Source: an uncultured Pelagibacteraceae bacterium (GTDB lineage: Bacteria; Pseudomonadota; Alphaproteobacteria; Pelagibacterales; Pelagibacteraceae). From it: a stretch of DNA of 64,000 nucleotides. Each line of letters opens with the position of its first letter. Position 1 is the first letter of the stretch. The stretch covers positions 1-64,000 of the forward strand of contig CACCIT010000002.1 of assembly GCA_902546145.1 (NCBI GenBank). Reading direction: 5' to 3'. Shown one piece after another: positions 12,510 through 22,006 of the stretch. The position numbers and the translations under genes were made by a program. The notes under the pieces were generated by a model. It saw only the letters and a list, made by a program, of their open reading frames with translations. It did no database searches and was not told the DNA's origin.

Positions 12510-12991
12510 AAATAAAAGAAAACGATAACCTACCAAATTCAGAAATTTTTGTTCTTCAAGATGGAGAGCCTGTAAAAAAAAATATAGAAGATTTTTTTAA
12601 AGACAAAAAAGTTGTAATATTTGGACTACCTGGGGCATATACTTCTGTATGTTCTGCTAAACATTTGCCAGGATATATTAAGATGCATGATCAATATAAA
12701 GAAAAAGGTATTGATCATATAATTTGTATTTCAGTAAATGATCCCTTTGTGATGAATGCTTGGGGTAAACAAAATGATGTAGGTGAAAAAATTGTTATGA
12801 TGGGTGATCCATTTCTTAATTTCACAAAAGAAATTGGTGCAGATGTTGATAAAAGTGGCAGAGGGTTAGGAATTAGATCTAATAGATACACGATGTTTGT
12901 TGATAACATGAAGGTTATTAAACTTCAGGAAGAAGCAGATACAGGATCTTGTGAAATCTCAGCAGCAGAAAATTTCTTTAAATTAATCTAG
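12506..12991 (+). CDS. Peroxiredoxin (Prx5-like)
   Basis: VVIFGLPGAYTSVCSAKHLPGY. Confidence 0.94.
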   Translation: MKIKENDNLPNSEIFVLQDGEPVKKNIEDFFKDKKVVIFGLPGAYTSVCSAKHLPGYIKMHDQYKEKGIDHIICISVNDPFVMNAWGKQNDVGEKIVMMGDPFLNFTKEIGADVDKSGRGLGIRSNRYTMFVDNMKVIKLQEEADTGSCEISAAENFFKLI

Positions 12992-13408
12992 ACTTGCAGC
13001 TTTTTTAGCTAATAAATCAACTTCTTCATTTAGTGGATTTCCAGCATGAGCTTTAACCCAGTTCCACTTAATCTTAGAATTATTATTCAAATCATGTAAT
13101 TGAACCCATAAATCTTTATTTTTAACATTTTCTTTACTAGATGTTTTCCAATTATTTTTAATCCAATTGTGGATCCAATCAGTAATTCCATTTTTAACAT
13201 ATTTAGAATCTGTGTAGATTTCTATCAAATCTTCAGAATTTACCTCTTTTAATGCATTGATTGTCGCCATTAATTCCATTCTATTATTTGTTGTATCTTT
13301 TTCACTTCCACTTATTTTTTTCACTTCATTATCAGTACATATTATTGCTGCCCATCCGCCATTTCCTGGATTTTTTAAACATGAGCCATCTGTATAAATT
13401 TTAATCAT
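12983..13408 (-). CDS. rnhA: Ribonuclease HI
   Basis: IYTDGSCLKNPGNGGWAAII, NRMELMATINAL, YTDSKYVKNGI. Confidence 0.97.
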   Translation of the reverse strand: MIKIYTDGSCLKNPGNGGWAAIICTDNEVKKISGSEKDTTNNRMELMATINALKEVNSEDLIEIYTDSKYVKNGITDWIHNWIKNNWKTSSKENVKNKDLWVQLHDLNNNSKIKWNWVKAHAGNPLNEEVDLLAKKAASLD

Positions 13409-14373
13409 TAAATCAAATAATCTTTAAAACTATTCAAATTGTTATGGGTAATAAGTTTTTGATAATATTCGTTCGGATCCTTAATTTTGATTAATGCTGT
13501 TTTTGGAGTATTTGTATAATCATATAGTCTAGTTAACAGATATCTAAGGGCAGCACCTCTACACAAAATATTTAAATTGTTTTTTTCATTTAATTTAATT
13601 TTCTTAACACTGTTGTATCCCTTGATTAATTTATCAACTTTCTTCTTATTAATTAAAAATTTTTTATTTTTTTCATCAAAACATAGCGCATTAATACAGA
13701 TTGCTATTTCATACATATAGCAATCGTTAGCAGCAAAGTAAAAGTCTATAATTCCCGACAGCTTATTTTTATTAAAAAAAATATTATCTACGAATAAATC
13801 ACCATGTATAATCCCAGAAGGAAGTTTTTTTGGCCAATTTTTTTTAATATCATTAAAATTATTAAATAAAAATTTTTTCAAATTTGATCCTTTATTTGAT
13901 TTAAATTTAATACTCTGGAGTAAAGGTTTTAAATATTTTACACCCATTGAATTTTTTCTGGTAAATTTTATCTTCTTAGTAACCATATGCATTTTAGCTA
14001 TTGCTTTTCCAATAGCATAGCAGTCACTTTCGTTAACTTTCTTTTTATCTTTTCCACTTAAGAAAGTGACAATACAAGCTGTTTTATTTTTTAGTTTAAT
14101 TAAATAATTTTTGTCTTTAGTTTTAAGTGGTCTTGGGCAATTAATTTTTGAATCATTTAAATGATCCATTAATTTCATAAAAAAAGGTATCTCTTTTGGA
14201 AGAACTCTCTTCTCAAAAATTGTGAGAATAAACTTTTTATTTTTGGATTTTAAAATGTAATTTGTATTTTCAATTCCTTTAGTAATTCCTTGGAAACTTA
14301 AAATTTTTTCAATATTAAACTTGTTGTTTATTATATCGATATCACTCTGATTTATTTTTGTATATACAGCCAT
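13408..14373 (-). CDS. thrB: Homoserine kinase (ThrB, APH-fold type)
   Basis: GIENTNYIL, IIHGDLFVDNIFFNKNKLSGIIDFYFA. Confidence 0.93.
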   Translation of the reverse strand: MAVYTKINQSDIDIINNKFNIEKILSFQGITKGIENTNYILKSKNKKFILTIFEKRVLPKEIPFFMKLMDHLNDSKINCPRPLKTKDKNYLIKLKNKTACIVTFLSGKDKKKVNESDCYAIGKAIAKMHMVTKKIKFTRKNSMGVKYLKPLLQSIKFKSNKGSNLKKFLFNNFNDIKKNWPKKLPSGIIHGDLFVDNIFFNKNKLSGIIDFYFAANDCYMYEIAICINALCFDEKNKKFLINKKKVDKLIKGYNSVKKIKLNEKNNLNILCRGAALRYLLTRLYDYTNTPKTALIKIKDPNEYYQKLITHNNLNSFKDYLI

Positions 14374-15318
14374 TTAATTTAATTTCTTAGGAACTTTAAA
14401 GACCACATTTTCTTTTATAATTTCTACTTCCTCAACATTTATAGAAAATTTTTTTTTTAATTCATTAATAAAATCTTCTACAAGAATTTCAGGTGCTGAT
14501 GCTCCTGATGATATACCAATAGTATTTGAATTCTGTATTTGATCAAAAGGAATTTCACTTTCAGAATGAAAAAGTTGTGAATTTTGACAACCTGATTTTT
14601 TTGCTACTTCAACAAGTCTAACTGAATTTGAAGAGTTTCTACTACCTATTACAAAAAACATATCACACTCTTTTGCAATATTTTTTACTGCCATTTGTCT
14701 ATTAGTTGTTGCATAACAAATATCCTCTTTTGCTGGCTCTTTAATGTTTGTAAATCTATCTTTCAAAATCTTTATTATTTCTTTGGTGTCATCAACGGAT
14801 AGTGTTGTTTGAGTTATATAAGCCAATTTTTCTTTATGATTGGTTTTGTACACCATTGCTTCAGCTTCATTTTGAACCAAATCAATAGATCCTTTAGGTA
14901 ATTGGCCCATAGTGCCTATTACTTCTGGATGGTTCTCATGTCCAATCAAAATAATATGATAACCAGCTTTATTTAAGTTTTCCGCTTCTCTATGAACTTT
15001 AGAAACTAGTGGACAAGTAGCATCTACATAAGTCATTTTATAATTTTCAGCATCTTCTGGTATTTTTTTTGGAACACCGTGCGCAGAAAAAATAACAGGT
15101 CTAGATTTGTCATTAATTTCCTCTAATTCTTCAACAAAGATAGCACCTTTATTTTTTAAATTATCAACAACATGCTTGTTATGAACGATTTCGTGTCTAA
15201 CATAAACTGGCGATCCATATTTTTGAATAGATTTTTCTACAATCTCTATAGCTCTCTCAACACCAGCACAAAAACCTCTTGGAGCAGAAAGTAAAATTTT
15301 AATTTGTTTGTTTTTCAT
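14374..15318 (-). CDS. ispH: 4-hydroxy-3-methylbut-2-enyl diphosphate reductase
   Basis: PRGFCAGVERAIEIVE, FSAHGVPK, VDATCPLVSKVH. Confidence 0.97.
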   Translation of the reverse strand: MKNKQIKILLSAPRGFCAGVERAIEIVEKSIQKYGSPVYVRHEIVHNKHVVDNLKNKGAIFVEELEEINDKSRPVIFSAHGVPKKIPEDAENYKMTYVDATCPLVSKVHREAENLNKAGYHIILIGHENHPEVIGTMGQLPKGSIDLVQNEAEAMVYKTNHKEKLAYITQTTLSVDDTKEIIKILKDRFTNIKEPAKEDICYATTNRQMAVKNIAKECDMFFVIGSRNSSNSVRLVEVAKKSGCQNSQLFHSESEIPFDQIQNSNTIGISSGASAPEILVEDFINELKKKFSINVEEVEIIKENVVFKVPKKLN

Positions 15319-16246
15319 TTTTCTCTAAAAAATATTCCAGCAATATATGTGGAAAGGTTAAAGACGCCAAACCAATAAAAATTAGTTTCAAGATTGCATC
15401 ATCTATATAATTAATGTCATTTAATAAAAATAATACAATTATTGAAATAAAGATTGTTAAAAGAGTAAGTGGTAAAGCCTTTAAAATAAATAATTTTAGT
15501 CCATTTTGGAGATTGTTTTCATCAAGGTCTATCGCAAGTGAAATAGAGTGCCTCACAGAATGTAAAAAACAAAAATAAATTGTAAAAGCTGTTAAAGGAG
15601 TAAAGTAGTAATTTAAAATTATAATTGAGAAATAATCAAAAAAAATAGTGAATTTTTTTAATTCAAATTTATCAATAAATAAAAATATACTTGATAATGA
15701 ACTCAAAATAATTGATATCTCGATTATCTTTTTTTCTTCTAAAAATTCTAAGAATAAATAAAAATTTTCATTAACAACAAGTAATGATTTGAATATTTTC
15801 ACAGTATCATCAAAATGAAAAAAAAGAGGGGCAAGAATTATGAGCGATCCTTTTAAAAGGTATAATATTTGAATTAAGTAAGATTTTTTGTTTATTAAAA
15901 ATTGTGTATCTTCTTTACCAAAATGAAATGATGCCACTATAAGAAAAACTAACAGTGTGGTTGCAGGTAAGAGTGACCAAATAATAATGACACAAACTGC
16001 TATAAAAATATAGAAAATATAGAAAATATATATTTTTTCAAAATTAAATAATTTAAGAAGTTTTTTACCTTTAATATTATCTAATGCACCGTGTGAAACT
16101 CCAATAGTTAAAATTAAAAATAAGCAAATTGATGATGGAATATCTAAATAATTTAATCTAAACATCACAACAGAAAATAGATTAATTAACAAAAAAAATA
16201 TAAATGAATGATTAAGGTTAATTTTTTTAATTAATTGATTAGTCAT
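15299..16246 (-). CDS. blh: Brp/Blh-type beta-carotene 15,15'-dioxygenase (retinal-forming)
   Basis: GVSHGALDNIKGKKL, ASFHFGKEDTQ, FLHSVRHSISL, multi-TM; next to crtYBI. Confidence 0.9.
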   Translation of the reverse strand: MTNQLIKKINLNHSFIFFLLINLFSVVMFRLNYLDIPSSICLFLILTIGVSHGALDNIKGKKLLKLFNFEKIYIFYIFYIFIAVCVIIIWSLLPATTLLVFLIVASFHFGKEDTQFLINKKSYLIQILYLLKGSLIILAPLFFHFDDTVKIFKSLLVVNENFYLFLEFLEEKKIIEISIILSSLSSIFLFIDKFELKKFTIFFDYFSIIILNYYFTPLTAFTIYFCFLHSVRHSISLAIDLDENNLQNGLKLFILKALPLTLLTIFISIIVLFLLNDINYIDDAILKLIFIGLASLTFPHILLEYFLEKNEKQTN

Positions 16247-17311
16247 TTAAAATAATTCTTTTAAAAATTTCCATTTAGGCATTTTTAAAATTATTTCTAA
16301 ATCTTCAACAAAATTACTTTTATTAGATAAGAAATTAATAGCAGTCTTAGGTGAACTATTGAACATTTTAAAGAAAATTTCCCCCATATCTGAAGAGTTA
16401 TTTCTTAAAACTTTCAAAAAAATATTGTCCAAAAAATCATATTTTTTTTTAATTTTAAACAATTTAGCTTTAGAAATATTATCAATATTTTCTACTATAT
16501 ATTTGCTGTGTTCCTGAATATTTAAAAAAGTATAACCCGTGCTTAATCTTGTCATATCACCGGCTGATCCAATATATATTTCATTTAATTTTTTTAGATT
16601 TTTATTTCTAAATAAAGGTATAGAGCCTTCTTCTTTAAAATTGATTTTATAATTTCTGATATTTAAATGGTTTTTTAAGTATTGATCTATTTGATTATTA
16701 TAATCTTTTATATTTTCATTACTTAAATTTGATATCCAGGTAGTCTCCACAAGTGCACTTTTTTTTGAAAAAGGTAAAGTGTAAAAAAAATGAACCTCAT
16801 TTTTTTGATCACATGCAAAATCCATTAAGTTAAATATTTGGTCATCAAAAAAATCTTTTTCAGTTTCAATTTCTACACCACAAAAATGTTGCCACAAATT
16901 ATTTGGCTTATTTTCAAAATTTGGAACGCTGTTAAAAATTATTGAATTTGATAATTCAATATCATTAATATTCTTAAAAAATTTTATATTTTCATTTAAT
17001 TTAAGTTTTGAAAGAATTTTGTCATAAAATTTTCCAGTATCTATAGATTGGTAAGGTGTTAGTTTACAATCAATAAACTTTGTATCATTAGGAATGTTTA
17101 TAGAAAAATTATCCCAACTTTTTTTTACACAATCATCAAAATTATGTGGAAATACTTTCCAAAATGACCAAGTTTTATCTCTTTTATATTCATCCCTAGG
17201 CTCAATTATAGCCAAAGATTTATTTTTTAATTTATCAGAAATTTCAAGTTCATAAGCCAAAGACAAACCCGCACAACCGCCACCGATAATTATGTAATCA
17301 AAATCTTTCAT
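16247..17311 (-). CDS. crtY: Lycopene beta-cyclase
   Basis: DYIIIGGGCAGLSLAYEL, DKTWSFWK, GSAGDMTRLSTGYTFLNIQ. Confidence 0.93.
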   Translation of the reverse strand: MKDFDYIIIGGGCAGLSLAYELEISDKLKNKSLAIIEPRDEYKRDKTWSFWKVFPHNFDDCVKKSWDNFSINIPNDTKFIDCKLTPYQSIDTGKFYDKILSKLKLNENIKFFKNINDIELSNSIIFNSVPNFENKPNNLWQHFCGVEIETEKDFFDDQIFNLMDFACDQKNEVHFFYTLPFSKKSALVETTWISNLSNENIKDYNNQIDQYLKNHLNIRNYKINFKEEGSIPLFRNKNLKKLNEIYIGSAGDMTRLSTGYTFLNIQEHSKYIVENIDNISKAKLFKIKKKYDFLDNIFLKVLRNNSSDMGEIFFKMFNSSPKTAINFLSNKSNFVEDLEIILKMPKWKFLKELF

Positions 17312-18149
17312 TTAAATTTATCTCTTCATTAATTAATGAATGATCATGTTCAATGTTATTATCATTTTTATTTGTAAATGTTAAAATTATTAAATCAAAA
17401 ATTGATAAAAAAGTTTCAATAATTTTTTCAATTTTTGTTACATAAATTTTTCCAGAATTTTTATAATTTTCTAAATTATTTTTATTAATTATTTTGTGTC
17501 CAATTTTTCTGTAGACTCGTCTTGCAACTAAAATAGAGAATCTGAAACTTAAAGGTATTTCTTTAATTGAGTAAAAAGAATTTTCATAAAATTTTTCAGA
17601 TAAAGAAATGGTAGATTTGATATCTTTGAAATTTTCATTGATATAAATTCTTTTATTATTTTTATCTTCAATTACGTCTCTTGAAATATTGGTAAGCTGC
17701 ATTGCTATTCCAAGATCGATTGCTGATTTCAAGGAATTTGTCTTATTAACTTTTAAAACTTTTGCCATCATTAAACCAACTGTGCCTGCTACTCTATAAG
17801 AGTAAATTAATAACTCCTTTTTTGATTTTAATTCCACTCTTTCTTTAATATCTGAATTAATCCCATCAAATAAATCATTAATTACTTTTGTTGAAATACT
17901 AAATTCATCTATAAGTGCCCAAATATTTTTAATAACAATGTTTTGAAAGTTTTTATTTAAAAAATCTTTCTTAAATTTTTCAAATTTAATTATTTTGTCT
18001 TCTAATTTTCCTGGATCATCTGCAATATTATCTGCTTCTCTACAAAAATCATAAAGCGCAGAACATTTATCATAAGTTTTTTTTGGTAAAAAAAAACCAG
18101 CCCAATTAAATGATTTTGCATATGTTGCTAAATAATTTTTAGTTAACAT
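17298..18149 (-). CDS. crtB: Phytoene synthase
   Basis: SFNWAGFFLP, LYDFCREADNIADD, IAMQLTNISRDVIED. Confidence 0.95.
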   Translation of the reverse strand: MLTKNYLATYAKSFNWAGFFLPKKTYDKCSALYDFCREADNIADDPGKLEDKIIKFEKFKKDFLNKNFQNIVIKNIWALIDEFSISTKVINDLFDGINSDIKERVELKSKKELLIYSYRVAGTVGLMMAKVLKVNKTNSLKSAIDLGIAMQLTNISRDVIEDKNNKRIYINENFKDIKSTISLSEKFYENSFYSIKEIPLSFRFSILVARRVYRKIGHKIINKNNLENYKNSGKIYVTKIEKIIETFLSIFDLIILTFTNKNDNNIEHDHSLINEEINLNERF

Positions 18150-18150
18150 T

Positions 18151-19611
18151 TTAGATCAATTTATCTAATACTTTTGCTGATGAAAGTACTCCTGGTACTC
18201 CCGCACCTGGGTGAGTTCCAGCACCAACAAAATATAAACCATTATAAATCTCTGATTTATTATGAAATCTAAAATAAGCTGATTGAGTGAATTTAGGCTG
18301 AATTGAAAAACCTGATCCATATTTTGTATTTAGTTCTTTCTCAAAATAATCAGGTGTAAGATAAAAGTCTGATACGATATTATCTCTAAGATTTGGCATT
18401 AAATCATTTTCCATTTTATCTACCACAAGATTTTTCATTTTTTCACCTTCTATTTGCCAATCTATATTTGATTGATTATTTGGAACTGGCACCAATACAT
18501 AAAAACAATCACTTCCCTCAGGAGCCATGCTCTTATCTGTTGCAGACGGTCTATGTAGATAATAGCTAATATCGTTATTTAATTTTTTATAATCAAAAAT
18601 ATCATCCAGATGTTCTTTATATTTGTTCCCAAATTTAATTGTATGATGCTCAACGTTTTCATAGACTTTTTTGGTTCCAAAATAATAAATAAATAAACCC
18701 ATTGAGTAATCCATCCTCTTTTGTTTCCAATCAAACAGCATTGAATTTTTTAGGTTTTTACTAGTCATCTTTTCATAAAAAGCAGGAGGGTCTGCATTAC
18801 AAATAACATTATCAGCTTCGATAATCTCTTCATTGTCAACTACAACACCAGTAATTTTATTATTCTTAGTAATAATTTCTTTTACCTCAGTATTTTTTAT
18901 TATTTCGATTTCTATTTCCTCCATTAACTTTTCAAATCCTTTAATTATATTTCCCGTACCACCCATTGAATAATGAATGCCCCATTTTTTTTCTAAATAA
19001 AGAATTAGCCCATAAATTGATGTAGTTGTGAACGGATTACCACCAACCAAAAGTGGATGCATACTAAGCATCCTTCTTAATTTTTCATTTTTTACATAAG
19101 ACGATACTAATGAATAAACTGATTTATAACTCTTAAGTTTTAATAATGCTGGCAGCTGTTTCATCATAAAAAAAGGTTTATCAAATGGAACATCTGCAAG
19201 CTCTAAAAATCCCTTCTCAAAAATTTTTTTGGTAAAATTTACTAAATCTTCATACCCCTTAACATCTTCTTGATTTAAATTTTCAATTTGTTTTTTCATT
19301 TCTATTTCATTACCTGAGTAATTAAATTTAGTTTGGTCCTCAAAAACAAATTGATACCAAATTTTAAGTGGAGTTAGTTTTATGTAGTCCTCAGGATTTT
19401 TATTAAACAAACTGAATAGTTCGTTAATTAAATATGGAGCTGTTATTACTGTTGGCCCAGCATCATAGGTAAAACCATCTTTTTTGAAAACTCTAGCTCT
19501 TCCACCTAGGTCTGAATGTTTTTCTATTAATTTTACTTTGTGTCCTTTGGCTCTTAGTCTTATTGCTGCAGCAATACCACCAAATCCAGATCCAATAACT
19601 ATAGAATTCAT
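18151..19611 (-). CDS. crtI: Phytoene desaturase
   Basis: IVIGSGFGGIAAAIRLRAKGHKVKLIEKHSDLGGRA; C-terminal YFVGAGTHPGAGVPGVLSSAKV. Confidence 0.97.
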   Translation of the reverse strand: MNSIVIGSGFGGIAAAIRLRAKGHKVKLIEKHSDLGGRARVFKKDGFTYDAGPTVITAPYLINELFSLFNKNPEDYIKLTPLKIWYQFVFEDQTKFNYSGNEIEMKKQIENLNQEDVKGYEDLVNFTKKIFEKGFLELADVPFDKPFFMMKQLPALLKLKSYKSVYSLVSSYVKNEKLRRMLSMHPLLVGGNPFTTTSIYGLILYLEKKWGIHYSMGGTGNIIKGFEKLMEEIEIEIIKNTEVKEIITKNNKITGVVVDNEEIIEADNVICNADPPAFYEKMTSKNLKNSMLFDWKQKRMDYSMGLFIYYFGTKKVYENVEHHTIKFGNKYKEHLDDIFDYKKLNNDISYYLHRPSATDKSMAPEGSDCFYVLVPVPNNQSNIDWQIEGEKMKNLVVDKMENDLMPNLRDNIVSDFYLTPDYFEKELNTKYGSGFSIQPKFTQSAYFRFHNKSEIYNGLYFVGAGTHPGAGVPGVLSSAKVLDKLI

Positions 19612-19650
19612 TGCTGTAATTTATAGCTTTTTCAGGAAATTGTAACCGTA

Positions 19651-20148
19651 TTATGAGTTTATTTTTTTTAGTTGTTCTTTAGTTTCTTCTAAATTTTTTT
19701 GAAATACTGCATCCAGTTTAGATTTATCAACTGAAGTAGTTATGATTTTTTTTACTGAGTCTACCGCTATTTTGATTGAAGCATCTTTTATTTCTTTCAA
19801 TGCAGCCTCTTTCATTTGGCTAATTTTATTTTCAGCCAAACTTTTTTTAATTTCTGATGATTTATGAAATTTATCATTTAAATCTATTATTAACTTATCC
19901 GACTCTTTTTTTGCATTTTCCAAAATTTCATTACTTACAGAACTAGCTGTATCTAATTTTTTTTGAGCATTATCGAGTAAAGTTTTTGCTTCTGTTCTCA
20001 ATTTTTCACTTTCATCTATCTCATTTTTGATATCAGAAATCATACCATCAAGCATTTGAGAAACTTTTTGTGGAATTTTAAAGTAAACTAAAACCCCGAT
20101 GAAGATTACAAATGAAATAGCTACCCAGAAAGTTGCATCAATTGCCAT
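19651..20148 (-). CDS. atpF: F0F1 ATP synthase subunit b
   Basis: N-terminal TM then long helical region; start chosen at the internal ATG (MAIDATFW) because the longer ORF (to 20187) overlaps the upstream gene by 50 nt. Confidence 0.88.
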   Translation of the reverse strand: MAIDATFWVAISFVIFIGVLVYFKIPQKVSQMLDGMISDIKNEIDESEKLRTEAKTLLDNAQKKLDTASSVSNEILENAKKESDKLIIDLNDKFHKSSEIKKSLAENKISQMKEAALKEIKDASIKIAVDSVKKIITTSVDKSKLDAVFQKNLEETKEQLKKINS

Positions 20149-20743
20149 AGTATTTATCTCCGTTTCTTCTAGATAGATCGTCAACAATTGCTGATATACT
20201 GCTATTATTTACTTCAGCACCAATCAGTTTCTGAAGTAACTCAGATGACGTTTCTATAGCAATTTTATTTATTTTGTCAGGTGCATTATCTCTTAAAGCT
20301 TGGATTTCTTTTTCCGCTTTAGCTATTTCGTCATCTATTTGTTTATCAAGAACGTCTCTTTTAGCGTTTATATCTTTAACTGCCTTTTCTCTTGCTTGAT
20401 TAAACATAGCATTAGCTTCAGTTTTGCTTTTTAAAATTATTTGATCATATTCTTTAAGTTTGGTCTCACTATCTTCTCTTTGTTTTTCAGCTGCCTCAAT
20501 ATTTTCTAGAATTTGAGATTTTCTAGACTCTAAGTTGTTACTAATTTTTGGAAGAATTAATCTAGATAAAACCAAATACATTATCCCAAAAGTAAGTACT
20601 AACCAGAAAATCTGAGAAACCCAAAACTCTGGATTTAATTGAGGCATACCTCCACTTTCAGCGGCAAAAGCTTCTTTAATAAAAAAGAAGCTTAAAAATA
20701 TTAGATGAAGATATATTTTTTTGACCATTAACTTAAAACGCAA
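20138..20743 (-). CDS. F0F1 ATP synthase subunit b'
   Basis: LNPEFWVSQIFWLVLTFGIMYLVLSRLILPKISNNLESRKSQI. Confidence 0.93.
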   Translation of the reverse strand: MRFKLMVKKIYLHLIFLSFFFIKEAFAAESGGMPQLNPEFWVSQIFWLVLTFGIMYLVLSRLILPKISNNLESRKSQILENIEAAEKQREDSETKLKEYDQIILKSKTEANAMFNQAREKAVKDINAKRDVLDKQIDDEIAKAEKEIQALRDNAPDKINKIAIETSSELLQKLIGAEVNNSSISAIVDDLSRRNGDKYYGN

Positions 20744-20960
20744 ATAAAATAATCAATGCTACAACTAATCCAAATAATCCTGTTGCTTCAGCAAGTGCAA
20801 AACCTAAAAGTAGGTTAGGAAATTGTTTCTGAGCTGCTGATGGGTTTCTCATAGCACCTGATAAATAATTTCCAAAAATTATTCCAATACCAACACCGGC
20901 ACCAGCTAAAGCTATTGCTGCTAAACCTGCTCCGATCATTTTTGCTGCTTCTAATTCCAT
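20733..20960 (-). CDS. atpE: F0F1 ATP synthase subunit c
   Basis: AGLAAIALAGAGVGIGIIFGNYLSGAMRNPSA...LLGFALAEATGLFGLVVALIILF. Confidence 0.98.
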   Translation of the reverse strand: MELEAAKMIGAGLAAIALAGAGVGIGIIFGNYLSGAMRNPSAAQKQFPNLLLGFALAEATGLFGLVVALIILFAF

Positions 20961-20977
20961 TATATCCTCCTCTGTTA

Positions 20978-21712
20978 TTAATGGTGTAAATTTAATGCAT
21001 CATTTAAATAGATGCAGGTTAAAATTGCAAAAACATATGCTTGAAGAAAAGCAACTAATATCTCCAAACCAGTTAATGCAACCGAAAAACTTAGTGGAAG
21101 CCATCCACCAACTATTCCAAGACTAATTACAAAGCCTCCGAAAACTTTCATCATTGTATGACCAGCCATCATATTTGCAAATAATCTAACCGATAGACTT
21201 ATTGGTCTACTTAAATAAGAAATAATTTCAATAACTACTATTAAAGGAAGTAATACCGCTGGTACTCCACTTGGTACAAATAATTTTAAATATCCAAAAC
21301 CATGTTTAATAAATCCAATTACTGTTACGCCAATAAAGATAAATGCAGCAAGAACAAATGTAACGATAATATGACTAGTTACAGTGAATGTGTACGGTAT
21401 CATTCCAAACATGTTGCAAAATAAAACAAACATGAACAATGAAAAAATAAATGCAAAATATGGTTTTGCTTTAGAACCAGCTGTATCACTAATCATTTTA
21501 GCAACAAAGGTGTAGCTAAGTTCCGCTAATAATTGAATTTTATTTGGTAAGATTGAATTTTTCTTAGATCCTAAATTAAAAATTAATAAAATAGAAACTG
21601 TACTTATAATCATAAACAAACTTGCGTTTGTAAAAGATATATCAAATGCTCCAACTTTTATTTCAGGTCCAATTCTATAAACATCGAATTGGGACATCGG
21701 GTTTGCTGCCAT
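20978..21712 (-). CDS. atpB: F0F1 ATP synthase subunit a
   Basis: SLSVRLFANMMAGHTMMKV, LEILVAFLQAYVFAILTCIYLNDA. Confidence 0.98.
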   Translation of the reverse strand: MAANPMSQFDVYRIGPEIKVGAFDISFTNASLFMIISTVSILLIFNLGSKKNSILPNKIQLLAELSYTFVAKMISDTAGSKAKPYFAFIFSLFMFVLFCNMFGMIPYTFTVTSHIIVTFVLAAFIFIGVTVIGFIKHGFGYLKLFVPSGVPAVLLPLIVVIEIISYLSRPISLSVRLFANMMAGHTMMKVFGGFVISLGIVGGWLPLSFSVALTGLEILVAFLQAYVFAILTCIYLNDALNLHH

Positions 21713-21721
21713 AGTACTAAC

Positions 21722-21997
21722 TTATTTTTGCATCTTTTTTGCTGATCTAATCACGTTTGTTATTCCAGCGATCACCCCAACAAAAAAAAATATTAATATA
21801 AACCAGGGTTTAGTACCAAAGGTCTTGTCAAAAATAAACCCAATAATTGTCCCGACGGCCACTGCAGAAACAAGTTCTGTGCTCAATTTGAATGCAGTTC
21901 CAATAGGTGAGGGATTATCCTTCTTGTTATAAAGATTTTTCTTAGAAATCTTGCTTTTTGCAATCTCTAAGCGAGTTTTAAAAGGGTCTTTTGCCAT
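21722..21997 (-). CDS. atpI: ATP synthase-associated AtpI protein
   Basis: AtpZ/AtpI-like: STELVSAVAVGTIIGFIFDKTFGTKPWFILIFFFVGVIAGITNV; position upstream of atpB. Confidence 0.88.
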   Translation of the reverse strand: MAKDPFKTRLEIAKSKISKKNLYNKKDNPSPIGTAFKLSTELVSAVAVGTIIGFIFDKTFGTKPWFILIFFFVGVIAGITNVIRSAKKMQK

Positions 21998-22006
21998 TTA
22001 TTTTGG

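Noticed and set aside
16005-16035. Short tandem repeat (AAAATATAG units) in blh
   Set aside because: 9-nt in-frame repeat encoding IFYIFYIF in a TM helix; ordinary low complexity, not phase-variable.
20138-20187. 50-nt overlap of the two ATP synthase b-type genes
   Set aside because: Artefact of the longest-ORF start; using the ATG at 20148 reduces overlap to 11 nt.
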